Source: Microthrixaceae bacterium (lineage in GTDB: Bacteria > Actinomycetota > Acidimicrobiia > Acidimicrobiales > Microtrichaceae). Taken from it: a stretch of DNA of 64,000 nucleotides. Where the stretch lies: assembly GCA_020845705.1 (NCBI GenBank), contig JADLFH010000016.1, positions 102,039 through 166,038 of the forward strand. The letters run 5' to 3'. This document shows, piece after piece, positions 25,527 through 35,286 of this stretch. Positions within the stretch are counted from its first letter, which is position 1. Each line of letters opens with the position of its first letter. Both the position numbers and the translations under genes were made by a program. The notes beneath the pieces were generated by a model. It worked only from the letters and a program-made list of their open reading frames with translations. It ran no database searches and was not told where the DNA came from.

Positions 25527-26033
25527 TCAGGAACCGGCTACCGAACGATCCGCGGCGCGGGCTGTCTCCGCGTTCGCTTCGGCGCGTTCCGCCAGCAGCT
25601 TCCGCAGTCGTTCGCCTTCGGAGCCCGGCTCGCTCGCCAGGATGCGTGCCGCCAGGAGCCCGGCGTTGAGGCCCCCGTCGATGGCGACGGTGGCGACCGG
25701 CACTCCACGCGGCATCTGCACGATCGACAGGAGCGAATCAAGTCCGTCGAGGTTCTTCAGGCTCACCGGCACGCCAATGACAGGCAGCACGGTCACCGCG
25801 GCAAGCATGCCCGGCAGGTGGGCCGCCCCACCCGCTCCGGCCACGATCACCCGCAACCCCCGCTCGGCGGCGCCCGATCCGTAGGCGATCATGTCGTGGG
25901 GAGTGCGATGTGCCGACACCACCCGAACCTCTGTCGCGATGCCGAACTCGTCGAGGACATCGGCGGCGGGGCGCATGACGGGCAGATCCGAGTCGCTGCC
26001 CATCACGACGCCGACGATCGGTGTGGCACTCAT
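25527..26033 (-). CDS. purE: N5-carboxyaminoimidazole ribonucleotide mutase PurE
   Basis: This 168-residue class I PurE converts N5-CAIR to CAIR in purine synthesis. [21 protein letters not shown] with the conserved His, and [15 protein letters not shown] form the active site. [18 protein letters not shown] is also typical. The ATG at 26033 overlaps the purK stop (ATGA), so both are coupled. The C-terminal tail is Ala/Glu-rich and ends right beside the 72-bp tandem repeats. Confidence 0.95.
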   Translation of the reverse strand: MSATPIVGVVMGSDSDLPVMRPAADVLDEFGIATEVRVVSAHRTPHDMIAYGSGAAERGLRVIVAGAGGAAHLPGMLAAVTVLPVIGVPVSLKNLDGLDSLLSIVQMPRGVPVATVAIDGGLNAGLLAARILASEPGSEGERLRKLLAERAEANAETARAADRSVAGS

Positions 26034-27196
26034 GGTGTGGATCCTCCCACGTCGGCGGCCAGACACGCCGCTTCAACCCGCTGCGCGCCGGCGTGGGCAT
26101 CCCGGGCCGCTGTCTCGACATCTGTCCCCAGAGCGGTGACATGGCCGACCTTGCGGTTCCGCCGGCGGGTCTTGCCGTAGTCGTGCACGAACACCCCGTC
26201 GCCGAGGGTCACCTCGGGGAACCCGGCGGGACCGTCGGAGTGGGCCACCACGTTGACCATGACCGCCGCCGGCGTCTCCAAGGTCGGCTCGGCGGGCGGC
26301 AGACCCGCCACCGCCCGAAGGTGCAGCTCGAACTGGGAAGCACGGCACGCCTCGATCGTGAGATGCCCGCTGTTGTGTGGTCGAGGGGCGATCTCGTTCA
26401 CCAGCACCCTGCCATCGACGACGAACAGCTCGACGGCGAGCATGCCCACCGCACCGACGACCTGGGCCACTCGCCGCCCAACTTCGAGCGCTTCGGACCG
26501 CAACGGCTCGGGGAGAGCCGAAGGCACCCGGACCTCCACGCAGATGCCGTCGGATTGCAGCGTGTCGAAAAGGGGAAACGAGACCGAGCGACCGTCGGGC
26601 CAGGTGGCCACGAGCGCAGCGACCTCGGCATCGAGGTCCAAGTGGGCTTCGGCTACCCACAGCCGCTGTCCGTCCAGCACCTCTGCTGCCGCCGCGAGAT
26701 CAGCAACGGCTACAACGCCACGGCCGTCGTATCCGCCGCGGGGCGCCTTCAACACCACCGGCCAGCCGTGATCCTGGGCGAAGGCCTCGCACTGTTGCGG
26801 CGTTGTAACGCAGGCGAAGGGGGGCACAGGAAGTCCGGCCTCGGCGAACGCCTGACGCTGATACGCCTTGTCGGAGAAGCGGAGGGCGGCGACCGATGGA
26901 CGGACCGGGAAAGCATCCGCTTCGAGTCGCTCATAGGGGCCGAAGTCGACCGGTTCGTAGTCGAAGGTCAACACGTCGAGGCCTTCGGCGAAGGCGGTGA
27001 CTGCCGCCGAGTCGATCTGCTCGACAAGGTCCACGTCCGCGCCCAAGTGTTCGGCGCTCTGGTCGCTCGGCTTGGCCAGAACCCGACACCGCACCCCCGC
27101 CGCTTCGGCCGCCTCAACCATCATGCGGGCGAGCTGACCTCCGCCGATGATCCCCACTACGGGCCGCGAAGCAGTTGGCGGGGCCGACTCAGACAC
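26030..27196 (-). CDS. purK: 5-(carboxyamino)imidazole ribonucleotide synthase PurK
   Basis: This ATP-grasp enzyme makes N5-CAIR from AIR, bicarbonate and [21 protein letters not shown] is the N-terminal motif. [13 protein letters not shown] is the ATP-binding loop, and [18 protein letters not shown] carries the C-terminal catalytic and metal residues. I chose the GTG at 27196 (388 residues, normal for PurK); the frame stays open to 27403 but the extra part is Pro/Arg-rich and unlike PurK. It is in one operon with purE. Confidence 0.93.
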   Translation of the reverse strand: MSESAPPTASRPVVGIIGGGQLARMMVEAAEAAGVRCRVLAKPSDQSAEHLGADVDLVEQIDSAAVTAFAEGLDVLTFDYEPVDFGPYERLEADAFPVRPSVAALRFSDKAYQRQAFAEAGLPVPPFACVTTPQQCEAFAQDHGWPVVLKAPRGGYDGRGVVAVADLAAAAEVLDGQRLWVAEAHLDLDAEVAALVATWPDGRSVSFPLFDTLQSDGICVEVRVPSALPEPLRSEALEVGRRVAQVVGAVGMLAVELFVVDGRVLVNEIAPRPHNSGHLTIEACRASQFELHLRAVAGLPPAEPTLETPAAVMVNVVAHSDGPAGFPEVTLGDGVFVHDYGKTRRRNRKVGHVTALGTDVETAARDAHAGAQRVEAACLAADVGGSTP

Positions 27197-27291
27197 GTTG
27201 CGGGACGCTAATGGTGGTCGGCGACATCGGGTGCGGATCGACTTCGCTCGGCCGGTATGTCCATCTGCGGGTCGGTAGCATCTGAGCGCAC

Positions 27292-28638
27292 ATGGGTGGA
27301 CCGACAGAGCTTCGCTCGCGAGTTGCGGGGGACCTGGTCGTGGTTCTCGGTGCGGCACTGGTGGTTCGGGTCGGCTATCTGGCAGCCATGGTCGGCCGCC
27401 CACCGCTCAGCGACGCCGATCAGTATCTCGACATTGCCCGTAACGTGTCGGCAGGCAACGGCGTAGCGATGCAGTGGCCTCAGCTCCATGTGCATGCCAC
27501 GGCGTTTCGGCCTCCGCTGTATCCCGTGCTGCTGGGAGGGTGGATCAACCTCTTGGGCGACTCGCCAACGGTCGCCCGGGCGTTGAACGTGCTGATCGGG
27601 TTGGGCGTCGTGGCGCTCGCCACCCTGTTCGCGAGGATCTTGGGAGGTCGCGTTGGGGGTCTGGTCACCGGTGGCCTCGTCGCGGTCTATCCCCCTCTCT
27701 TGGCCAACGACGCCACCACTCTGGCAGAACCGCTCGGCCTACTCCTGCTCCTTGCGACGCTGCTGGCGGTTTCCCGCCGGCGGTGGTGGGCCGTGGGGCT
27801 TGCGGGCGGCTTGCTCGCGCTCACCAAACCGGCCGCACAGGGGATCCTCGTGCTACTGGTGGTCACAGCGGTAGCGCTGGTGGCGATGTCGGGGGGTGAT
27901 CGACACTGGGGCCGAGCCGCGGCGGCCGGCGGCATCGTCGCTGCCACCGGGGCGATGGTGATCCTGCCGTGGGTCGTGCGCAATCGGATCGAGCTGGGAA
28001 CAACCTCGCTGGTGACCTCGAACGGGTTCACCCTTGCCGCCATCTACGCGCCCGTTGCACAAAAGCAGGGGTCCTTCCTGGACCCCGTCTACGGCAGCCC
28101 CTACCAGTCGCTCGACGAGCGCCTGTTGCGTTGGGACGAGGGCCGCTGGAACGACGTGCTCGTCGAACGGGGCCTCGACGGCCTCCGCGACCGACCCTCC
28201 TATCTTCTGAGAGTCGTCTGGGGGAACCTCGGCAGGTGGTTCGAGCTCACTCCCGCTGCAAACGACGACGCCGAGCGGCTGGACGGCCGTCACCTTCGAC
28301 TCCGCCGCCTGAGCCTTCCGCTGTTCTACGCCGTCACCGTGTTGGGCGCCGCGGGTCTGGTGGTCGGGTTGCGAACCGCTCGACCCGGACGTGGCACGTT
28401 GGCGCTGCTCGTCGCGACCTGCGGATGCTTCACCCTGGTGTCGCTCGCTCTCGTGGCCACACCGCGCCTGCGTGCTCCGGTCGATCTGGCCTGCTGTGTC
28501 GGCTGCGGGCTCCTTGCGACCTGGTGGCGGGAACGTCGCCTTCTCGATCCCGCCAGGAATTCCGACGAGTGTGGACTCGTTGCAACCCACGGCGTCACGT
28601 CTCGCCGCCAGTCCCCCCAACGCCGCGCAACGAGGTGA
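27292..28638 (+). CDS. ArnT/GT39-like membrane glycosyltransferase
   Basis: This 448-residue polytopic protein has about ten hydrophobic helices. After the first helix comes an external loop with GRPPLSDADQYLDIARNVSA (Asp-rich) and HATAFRPPLYPVLLGGW, the mark of the PMT_2 (GT39/GT83) family, which moves sugars from polyprenyl-phosphate carriers to lipids or proteins on the outer face. Later segments include LLANDATTLAEPLGLLLLLA and ALTKPAAQG. The acceptor is unknown. It is divergent from purK (95 bp between starts) and is followed at once by an ArsC-like gene whose ribosome site overlaps this stop. Confidence 0.82.
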   Translation: MGGPTELRSRVAGDLVVVLGAALVVRVGYLAAMVGRPPLSDADQYLDIARNVSAGNGVAMQWPQLHVHATAFRPPLYPVLLGGWINLLGDSPTVARALNVLIGLGVVALATLFARILGGRVGGLVTGGLVAVYPPLLANDATTLAEPLGLLLLLATLLAVSRRRWWAVGLAGGLLALTKPAAQGILVLLVVTAVALVAMSGGDRHWGRAAAAGGIVAATGAMVILPWVVRNRIELGTTSLVTSNGFTLAAIYAPVAQKQGSFLDPVYGSPYQSLDERLLRWDEGRWNDVLVERGLDGLRDRPSYLLRVVWGNLGRWFELTPAANDDAERLDGRHLRLRRLSLPLFYAVTVLGAAGLVVGLRTARPGRGTLALLVATCGCFTLVSLALVATPRLRAPVDLACCVGCGLLATWWRERRLLDPARNSDECGLVATHGVTSRRQSPQRRATR

Positions 28639-28644
28639 TCACAT

Positions 28645-28995
28645 ATGTCGGACCCAACCGTCTGGTTCAACCCGTCCTGCTCGAAGTGCCGAACGACCCA
28701 GGGCATCCTCGCCGAACGCGGGGTGGAGGCCCACTACCTCGAGTATCTCCGAGAGCCGCCGAGCGTCGATGAGCTGCGCCAGGTGCTGAGGATGCTGGGC
28801 ACCGACGATCCCCGCGCGATCTGCCGAACGGGAGAGGCGAAGTGGGCGGAACTGGGCCTCGACTCGGCCACCGACGACGAGGTTCTCGCGGCGCTGGCGG
28901 CAAACCCGGCGTTGATCGAACGGCCCATCGTCATCGTGGGCGACAGGGCCGTAGTGGCCCGACCCCCGGAACGGGTCTTCGAGTTGTTGGACTGA
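28645..28995 (+). CDS. ArsC/Spx-family arsenate reductase-like protein
   Basis: This 116-residue thioredoxin-fold protein starts with VWFNPSCSKCRTTQGILAER. Cys12 is the catalytic Cys and Cys15 makes a CxxC, whereas glutaredoxin-dependent ArsC has C-x3-R. LREPPSVDELRQVLRMLG, IERPIVIVGDRAVVARPPE and the cis-Pro neighbourhood support the family. The ribosome site GAGGTGATC overlaps the stop codon of the upstream glycosyltransferase, which suggests coupling. There is no ars operon here, so arsenic resistance is not assured; a Spx- or YffB-like thiol role is the alternative. Confidence 0.85.
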   Translation: MSDPTVWFNPSCSKCRTTQGILAERGVEAHYLEYLREPPSVDELRQVLRMLGTDDPRAICRTGEAKWAELGLDSATDDEVLAALAANPALIERPIVIVGDRAVVARPPERVFELLD

Positions 28996-29005
28996 CCCGG
29001 GCGCG

Positions 29006-31087
29006 TCAGCAGGAGTCGCTGCCGGTGTCGGTCCAGCTCGAACCGGCGATCGGCAGGAATTTCCACGTGTAGCCCGACTGTCCCAGATCGAGGCGCAGGA
29101 TCCCGTATGTGGAAGCCTGGCGGGCTTCGGAACCGGTGGTGGCCGAGCCGGTGGAATGCAACGTCGCCCCACCGGTGCCCACCAGGAAGTTGCGGAATCC
29201 CCTGGAGTCCCGTTGCCCGTTCGCGTTCATACGGGCAAAGCGTTCGTAGTTGTGGATGTGGCCGGTCAGTGCGATGTCGGCGCCCTCCTGCTGGAGCAGT
29301 TGCATCATCGGCCGCATGGGGGATGGATCGGCGCTGTTGGGCTTTGATGTCCAAGGGGTGTGATGCCACGCAGCAGCGAGACACGGGGTGGAGGATGCGG
29401 CGAGATCCGCGGCGAGCCACTGATACTGGGAACTGGAGGTTCCGCACCCACCGCTGACCTTGGTGCAGTTGGAGTCGAGCACCACCACGTGCCAGTTCCC
29501 GAGGTTGAAGCTGTAGTACGTCTTGCCGTTCGGCTTGGCCTTCGCGGAACCGAACTCGCTGACGTAACCGGGGAGGCTGCTACCGGCGTCGTACTCGTGA
29601 TTGCCGACCACCGGTCGGGTGCGGGAGTTCTCCGACCCGAGGTACGGGTGGTAGCAGTTCGCGAAGTCCGACACCGAGCCGGCGGGGTAGGCGAGGTCAC
29701 CGAGAGCGAGGAACTGGCCGGGCTGGCTGCGGACCAGGTTGCCGACCTGGCCGGGTTTGCCGCCGCACTTGCCGATGTCGCCGGCCGCCAGCAACACGTT
29801 GCTTCCGCTAGGGGGGACCGTCGTGCTGGTGGTCGAGGTCGTCGAGGTCGTCGAGGTCGTGGAGGAAGATGACGTGGTTGTAGTCGATGACGGGGGTGGC
29901 CCACCTGTGGTGAGCGTGAGCGAGAGGTTGAAGCTGATGTCGGAGCTGGAAGCCGACCGCTGATGAACCTCCACCGCGATCGTGTTGGTGCCGTCGTGCA
30001 ACAACGACGGCGACACCGTGGCGGCGTTCCACGCCGAGGAGCCCGACCCGCTCACGTTCGACGACGCAACAGTGCTGGAGCCGATGGTGCCGGTGGGCAT
30101 GTTGGAGCGCATCACCTCGGTGCCGTTCACATACACCACCGCCCCGTCGTCACGGACCAGACCCAGCGCCGCTGCTGTCACCTTCGACGCATCCGCCACA
30201 TCGAAGGTCGTGCGGAAGTACGTGGTGATGTACTTCGAGCTCGACGAAGGCCCGAAGCTCACGACCGTGGCCTCGTCACCGTCGCCGTAGCCGAGTTCGG
30301 CCGCGCCGGTGCTCCAAGCGCCGTCGGCGAAACCCTCCGCACGCCAAGCCGTGCCCTGGTTCGACCCGTCGTCCAGATACCGCCACACCGAACCCGCCGC
30401 GATCGCAACCACATTCGACGACGAACCAGCCGTCGTTGAAGTGGTGGACGAGGTGGTAGTCGATCCGCCGGCGTCGGAGGTGGTGAGGGTGAGCGACAGG
30501 TCGAAGCTGACATCGGAGCTGGAAGCCGACATCTGGTGGACCTCGACTGCGATCGTGTTGGTGCCGTCGTGCAGCAGCGACGGCGATGCACTGCCGGCAG
30601 TCCATGAGTTCCCGCCGTTGGTCGAGGCGAGGGTGGTGGATGCGATGGTGCCGGTGGGCATGTTTGAGCGCATCACCTCGGTGCCGTTCACGTACACGAC
30701 CGCTCCGTCGTCACGGACGAGGCTGATGGCAGCCGCAGTCACCGTCGACGCGTCGGCCACCTCGAAGGTGCTGCGGAAATAGGTGGTGATGTACTTCGAA
30801 CTGGATGAGGGCCCGTAGCTCACGAGTGTGGCCTCGTCACCGTCGCCGTAGCCGAGCTCGGCGGCGCCGCTGCTCCAGGCACCGTCGGCGAATCCCTCGG
30901 CACGCCAAGCCGTGCCCTGATCCGACCCGTCGTCCAGGTAACGCCACGTGGAACCCGCCGCTATCGCCGTGGTCGACAAAGCCCCCAACTGCCCGCCGGA
31001 GAACGCTCCCGATGCAACCAGTACCGTCGTCGAGATCATCACCGCGATCGCGACGCGCCACCTTGGCCTGTTCGCCGAACCCACCAT
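29006..31087 (-). CDS. Secreted metallophosphoesterase with two N-terminal repeat modules
   Basis: This 693-residue exported protein starts at the ATG at 31087, with AAGGAGG 7 nt upstream. Residues 1-40 form a signal peptide (R-rich, hydrophobic core, AFSGG). Two copies of a ~160-residue beta-rich module follow (about 41-205 and 226-393), joined by Ser/Thr linkers; the second linker (about 398-425) is almost pure S/T. Residues 430-693 are a calcineurin-type phosphoesterase: GDIG 436, GDLAYP 463, VVGNHEYD 493-500, WHHTPW 574 and GHIHNYERF 609. It likely releases phosphate or cleaves nucleotides outside the cell. The modules recur in two other proteins nearby. It is convergent with the ArsC-like gene (10 bp). 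Confidence 0.88.
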   Translation of the reverse strand: MVGSANRPRWRVAIAVMISTTVLVASGAFSGGQLGALSTTAIAAGSTWRYLDDGSDQGTAWRAEGFADGAWSSGAAELGYGDGDEATLVSYGPSSSSKYITTYFRSTFEVADASTVTAAAISLVRDDGAVVYVNGTEVMRSNMPTGTIASTTLASTNGGNSWTAGSASPSLLHDGTNTIAVEVHQMSASSSDVSFDLSLTLTTSDAGGSTTTSSTTSTTAGSSSNVVAIAAGSVWRYLDDGSNQGTAWRAEGFADGAWSTGAAELGYGDGDEATVVSFGPSSSSKYITTYFRTTFDVADASKVTAAALGLVRDDGAVVYVNGTEVMRSNMPTGTIGSSTVASSNVSGSGSSAWNAATVSPSLLHDGTNTIAVEVHQRSASSSDISFNLSLTLTTGGPPPSSTTTTSSSSTTSTTSTTSTTSTTVPPSGSNVLLAAGDIGKCGGKPGQVGNLVRSQPGQFLALGDLAYPAGSVSDFANCYHPYLGSENSRTRPVVGNHEYDAGSSLPGYVSEFGSAKAKPNGKTYYSFNLGNWHVVVLDSNCTKVSGGCGTSSSQYQWLAADLAASSTPCLAAAWHHTPWTSKPNSADPSPMRPMMQLLQQEGADIALTGHIHNYERFARMNANGQRDSRGFRNFLVGTGGATLHSTGSATTGSEARQASTYGILRLDLGQSGYTWKFLPIAGSSWTDTGSDSC

Positions 31088-31094
31088 TGCCCAA

Positions 31095-31134
31095 CCTCCT
31101 TGTGCGGGTTCCCCAACCCGTCGGGGCACAAAGG
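31095..31134 (-). promoter_or_regulatory. Leader hairpin that overlaps the metallophosphoesterase ribosome site
   Basis: Read on the minus strand, CCTTTGTGC (31134-31126) can pair with GCACAAGG (31105-31098) with one bulged base, and the inner GGGTT-GGGG-AACCC forms a second stem. The downstream arm contains the AAGG of the AAGGAGG ribosome site. This would partly hide translation initiation unless the RNA refolds. The pairing is visible; a regulatory role is inferred. Confidence 0.4.
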
Positions 31135-31181
31135 TACAGAATCAGACGGGTGAATGTCCTCATTCTCGGGACCGGGACCGG

Positions 31182-32237
31182 ATGAAGGCGGAGAGGCTTG
31201 CGGTGCTTCGGGACGCCGGTTTCGCCGTACCGCGGTTCGTGGCGCTGTCCGCAGGCGATGAACTCACTGCCTCGACGATCGCCTGGATACGCGACGAACT
31301 GGGCGACGGGCCGCTGGCGGTGAGGTCTTCGGGAATCGAGGAGGATCTCGCCGACGCGTCCTTCGCCGGCATGTACGACACCGTGCTCGACGTGATCGGC
31401 GATGAGGCGCTGGCGACGGCGATTGAGTCGGTGCGTGGGTCGGGATCGGGTGAGCGCGTGCGGGCGTATCGCTCGGATGTGGCGGTCGGGCCCATCGGGG
31501 TGATGGTCCAGCAGATGCTGCGCTGTGACTTCGGTGGTGTCGCCTTCAGCCACGGCCCGGCCGGGGATGCGGAGACCGCGACAGTCGTCGCTGTTGCGGG
31601 GTCGCCGGAGCCGCTGGTGGCGGGCAGGGCATCGGGCGAATCGTGGCGGATCCGCCACCAGGGCTGGGCGGCGGCATCGGAGACCGATGAGGTGGAGCTG
31701 TCCGCCGGGCTTGCAGCAGAGGTCGCGCGGCTGGCGGTCTCCGTGGCGGAGCATTTCGGCGAGGCCCAGGAGATCGAGTGGGGCTACGAGAGTGGACGAC
31801 TCTGGCTGCTACAGGCGCGGCCGATAACCGCCGTCGACGGGACAGACCTGGAAGCTTGCGGCGGGAGCGACGGCGAGGTGTTGGCCACGGGGACGGCTGC
31901 AAGTCCCGGTGTGGTGAGCGGAACGGTGCGTGTGGTGATGAACGTCGATGACCTGTCGGCGGTGTTGGCAGGCGAGATCCTGGTTGCACCCACGACCGAA
32001 CCCTCCTGGACTCCGGTGTTCGGGATCGTTGCCGCGGTGGTGACCGATGTCGGCTCGCTCGCGGCTCACGCAGCGGTGGTGGCCCGCGAGTTCGGGATTC
32101 CTGCGGTTGTGGGCACCGTCGACGGCACCACGCGTCTGCGGACCGGAGATCGGGTGACGGTGGACGGAGCAGCGGGTGAGGTGTACCGCCTCAGCGACGG
32201 GCCCCTCAGGCCCCCACCGCGTCGAGCCTCAGGTTGA
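31182..32237 (+). CDS. Compact PEP-synthase-like protein: ATP-grasp plus phosphohistidine domain
   Basis: This 351-residue protein has the PEP/pyruvate-binding ATP-grasp domain of PEP synthases and pyruvate phosphate dikinases (LAVRSSGIEEDLADASFAGM, residues 45-65; QEIEWGYESGRLWLLQARPI at about 190-210). It also has the PEP-utilising mobile domain: DVGSLAAHAAVVAREFGIPA with the phosphoryl-carrier His near residue 300, ending VDGAAGEVYRL. It lacks the C-terminal TIM barrel that binds pyruvate in PpsA/PpdK, and is far shorter than the ~860-residue rifampin phosphotransferase. The phosphoryl acceptor is therefore unknown. The ATG at 31182 is preferred. The stop overlaps the end of the opposing gene by 32 bp. 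Confidence 0.78.
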   Translation: MKAERLAVLRDAGFAVPRFVALSAGDELTASTIAWIRDELGDGPLAVRSSGIEEDLADASFAGMYDTVLDVIGDEALATAIESVRGSGSGERVRAYRSDVAVGPIGVMVQQMLRCDFGGVAFSHGPAGDAETATVVAVAGSPEPLVAGRASGESWRIRHQGWAAASETDEVELSAGLAAEVARLAVSVAEHFGEAQEIEWGYESGRLWLLQARPITAVDGTDLEACGGSDGEVLATGTAASPGVVSGTVRVVMNVDDLSAVLAGEILVAPTTEPSWTPVFGIVAAVVTDVGSLAAHAAVVAREFGIPAVVGTVDGTTRLRTGDRVTVDGAAGEVYRLSDGPLRPPPRRASG

Positions 32238-35091
32238 AGCTGGCGTCACCGTTGTTGGTCCCCGCCTGGTGCACCTCGACTGCCACCACGTTCGTGCCCG
32301 TGGTGAGCAGCGATGCGGGAAGCGTGTAGCTCTGCCACGCGGATTCCGCCGCACCCCAGATGTAGCCGGAGGCCAACGTGGAGGCAGAGATCGCCCCGCT
32401 AGGCAGGTTGTAGCGGACTGCTTCGATGCCGTTCACGTAGACGACCGCGGAGTCGTCGGCCACCAGCCCGAGCGCCATCGAAGCGATGTTGGAGGTGGAG
32501 GCAAGATCGAACGTGGTTCGGAAGTAGGTGGTGACGGGCTTGGTTGGGCCGACCACGGTGGCCTCGGCGCCGTCGCCCCAACCCATTTCGGTGTTGCCCA
32601 TGGCCCACGCCGAGTCGCTGAAGACGACCTCGCGCCAAGCGGTGCCGAGATCCGTTCCGCTGTCGCTGTAGTGCCATGGCTGACCCGCGACCACGAGGTT
32701 CGCAACCACCAGTGAAGGTGGAGTGACCGTGGCGGGGGCGGGCGAAGCGGAGAGGTTCCCGCGGGCGTCCATCGCTCGGACGGTGTAGCGACTCGCTCCG
32801 GTGGCCAGTGCTTCGGTGTAAGAGGTGGACCCGAAGACCTTGGCGACCACGCGGTCGTTGCGGTAGACGAGATAGGACATGCCGACCGGGTTGTCGTCGG
32901 TGCTCGATCCCCAGGTGAGGGTGACGTTGCCACCGGCGACAGCCGTGGACAGCGACGCGGGAGTGGTGGGGGCCTGGGAGTCGTCGGGGCAGAACCTGCC
33001 GAAGTTGCCGAGCCAATCATCGGAGGCGTTGCCGCTGAAGGATCGACGGTTTATGTCGCCGCCGAACCACAGGCAGCCCGCCGAGTCGCCGGCGAGGCTC
33101 CACACGCCTTCACCTGACGCCGAGTCGAGTCCATCGGCGTAGAACGATGGCTCCATGTTCAGGTCGGCCGTGGAGAACTGGCCGATGGTGTTGATCGGCT
33201 CCACCTTCGAGTAGCCGGCGGGGGCCGAGTAGTCGTTGGCGCCTTGGAAGTCCCAGTCCCAGCAGTGACACGACGCGTAGAGCTTGCCGTTGAGCACCGT
33301 GGAGGCCTGGAGGTCGCCGCCGTTGCGCATGATGTGGGTCTGCACCGGTGTCCGGTCGCCGGCCGTGTACATCTGGAGGTTGTGCTCGGAGCCGCCTTGT
33401 ACGACCTTGTCGCCGAGGTCCGCAACGGTGAGTTGGTACTTGCTCTTGGTGGTGGAGGGGAGCCAGGCCTTCACGCCCGGGATCGCGGCGCCGGTGATCG
33501 TGTCGATCCACGCATAGTTGGCCAGGCTCGTGTTGCCCGAGATGCTCGCGAAGTAGCCGACGACATATGCGCGTGTGTTGTCCTGGGAGATCTCGATGTC
33601 ACGCGCTGCCGCCGGGAACGACGGTGCCCAAGCGGAGACGGGGTTGGCTGTGGTGGCGGAAACCTTTACGGCGGAACTGCGCGTCAGGGTGTTCCACGAC
33701 CCGCCCTTCACCCGGTTGAAGCGGCCGGTGACGTAGATGTTGCCGTCGTTGGCGATGTCGAACGCGGTGACGATCGCCCGTTCCGTGGTGCCGCTGCGGG
33801 TGAGGTGCACCCGCCAGGTGGGATCGAGCTGACCCGTGGCGGGATCGAGCATCGCGAGCGCTCCGGTGGAGGGGTCGCCGTTGACGCTCGTGAAGTCCCC
33901 GCCGATCACCAACTTGCCTGCGGCCGTGACACCGAGGTCCCAGACCCGGCCGTTGAGGGTCGGGCGGAACGTGTCGATCCAGTTGCCCGTCACCCGGTCG
34001 AAGGCGGCGAGGAACGGCTGGCTGTGGGTCGCTCCCGTGGGACCGTTGACCACTGAGGTGAACCGGCCGGCGACGAACACGCGGTCGTCGATGGGCAGCA
34101 CCTTGAGGACCGGTGTGTTCCACGGCTCGATCGTCGACTCGTTCGTGTGATCGAGCCCGGAGACGCCCCAGCTCGTGGCCTCCGAGCGGTTCTTCAGTGC
34201 GGAGGGACCGACCTCGGGGGTGAAGCCGCCGGTGGGGATCGGGGCGTAGGCGACGGCGTCGTTGGCGATGCGGGGCCGGACGAACACCTGGGCGAAGGGT
34301 GTGGCCTTGTTCTCCGAGCCGTATTCCCACAGGTAGCTGCTGGAGCTGTCCGAACCCGAGATGGTCCGACCATAGGCCCAGCCGGCCTTGTAGCTCTTGC
34401 TGCTGTCCTCGTAGGTCCACAGCCGCCTGTTGTTGTTCTGGCCCTCCAGATCGTTGACCGCCTGGCCACCCCAGTCGTCGGAGGTGTCACGAGTCTGGCC
34501 GCCCTGGTAGGTGGTGCCGTCGATGCTGATCGAATCCAGGATGATCCCGCCGCCGAACGCCCAGGACCAGTTCCGGGTGTCGCTCGGCCACATTCGCAGC
34601 TCCTGCCACGTGGTGCCAGACGTGTTGCGGGCCCGACGGACCCGGATCCCGTCGGCCAAGTCCTTGACCGCAGCGCCGTTGAGCAGCCCGTCGATGGTGG
34701 AAGACGGCAACGAGGCAGGGCTGAACGCGGCGGTACCGCTGGGTGTGTTGCGGACTGCCGAGGGTGATCCCTGGCCGTTGGTGGAAAACGTCCAGCCCTC
34801 GCGGCCTCGGCCGACGAGGACCCAACCACCGCCGTCGGTGGACATGTCGCAGTAGAACTGCTCGGGGACGCGGAGGCCGACATGCGGGGTCTGCAACCAG
34901 TAGAGGCCGTCGGCGGAGGACGGGAACGCCGCCTTGATGCCCCAACACGATGCGCCTGCGGTCTGAGAGCTGAGACCCGACCCCATCGCCTCTCCGACCG
35001 CGCCCACCGCCGGCACCAACAGGGGACTTGCCGATGCAACCAGCGCCACCGTTGTGGCAGCGGTGAGTCGTCTCAACCTCCGGATCACCAT
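32206..35091 (-). CDS. Secreted fibrinogen-like / beta-propeller / FN3 protein with C-terminal repeat module
   Basis: This 961-residue exported protein starts at the ATG at 35091 (GGAG about 11 nt upstream; a longer frame to 35166 is unlikely). Residues 1-31 are a signal peptide. Residues ~48-275 resemble a fibrinogen-related domain: SCWGIKAAFPSSADGLYW and FYCDMSTDGGGWVLVGRG. Residues ~300-690 hold repeats such as VFVAGRFTSV, LVIGGDFTSVNG and IYVTGRFNRVKGG, probably a beta-propeller. A fibronectin type III domain follows (~705-793). The last ~165 residues are the module shared with the two other exoproteins. A surface-binding or adhesive role is likely; no catalytic site is seen. Confidence 0.82.
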   Translation of the reverse strand: MVIRRLRRLTAATTVALVASASPLLVPAVGAVGEAMGSGLSSQTAGASCWGIKAAFPSSADGLYWLQTPHVGLRVPEQFYCDMSTDGGGWVLVGRGREGWTFSTNGQGSPSAVRNTPSGTAAFSPASLPSSTIDGLLNGAAVKDLADGIRVRRARNTSGTTWQELRMWPSDTRNWSWAFGGGIILDSISIDGTTYQGGQTRDTSDDWGGQAVNDLEGQNNNRRLWTYEDSSKSYKAGWAYGRTISGSDSSSSYLWEYGSENKATPFAQVFVRPRIANDAVAYAPIPTGGFTPEVGPSALKNRSEATSWGVSGLDHTNESTIEPWNTPVLKVLPIDDRVFVAGRFTSVVNGPTGATHSQPFLAAFDRVTGNWIDTFRPTLNGRVWDLGVTAAGKLVIGGDFTSVNGDPSTGALAMLDPATGQLDPTWRVHLTRSGTTERAIVTAFDIANDGNIYVTGRFNRVKGGSWNTLTRSSAVKVSATTANPVSAWAPSFPAAARDIEISQDNTRAYVVGYFASISGNTSLANYAWIDTITGAAIPGVKAWLPSTTKSKYQLTVADLGDKVVQGGSEHNLQMYTAGDRTPVQTHIMRNGGDLQASTVLNGKLYASCHCWDWDFQGANDYSAPAGYSKVEPINTIGQFSTADLNMEPSFYADGLDSASGEGVWSLAGDSAGCLWFGGDINRRSFSGNASDDWLGNFGRFCPDDSQAPTTPASLSTAVAGGNVTLTWGSSTDDNPVGMSYLVYRNDRVVAKVFGSTSYTEALATGASRYTVRAMDARGNLSASPAPATVTPPSLVVANLVVAGQPWHYSDSGTDLGTAWREVVFSDSAWAMGNTEMGWGDGAEATVVGPTKPVTTYFRTTFDLASTSNIASMALGLVADDSAVVYVNGIEAVRYNLPSGAISASTLASGYIWGAAESAWQSYTLPASLLTTGTNVVAVEVHQAGTNNGDASFNLRLDAVGA

Positions 35092-35233
35092 GGTCGTGTG
35101 TTCTCCTTCGGCGGGTCGGGGTCCACCGATCGAGGGGAGAAGGGTCCGCGTGCGTTCAACGACCACCGCTCGGCCGTTCCCGCCAGGGACCCATCCCGCC
35201 TGTTGTGGGTTTCAGCGTATCGACCGGCCTGGG

Positions 35234-35255
35234 CGGCGCATATGTGCCGATCGGC
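35234..35255. promoter_or_regulatory. Overlapping palindromes between exoprotein and TetR genes
   Basis: CGGCGCATATGTGCCG (35234-35249) is symmetric except for one pair. It overlaps the perfect palindrome GCCGATCGGC (35246-35255). The site lies about 35 bp before the TetR GTG and 145 bp before the divergent exoprotein start. It is a reasonable operator for the adjacent TetR protein, but only symmetry supports this. Confidence 0.35.
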
Positions 35256-35286
35256 CCAACTGCGGGATCGGGAGACCCAGGCGTAG

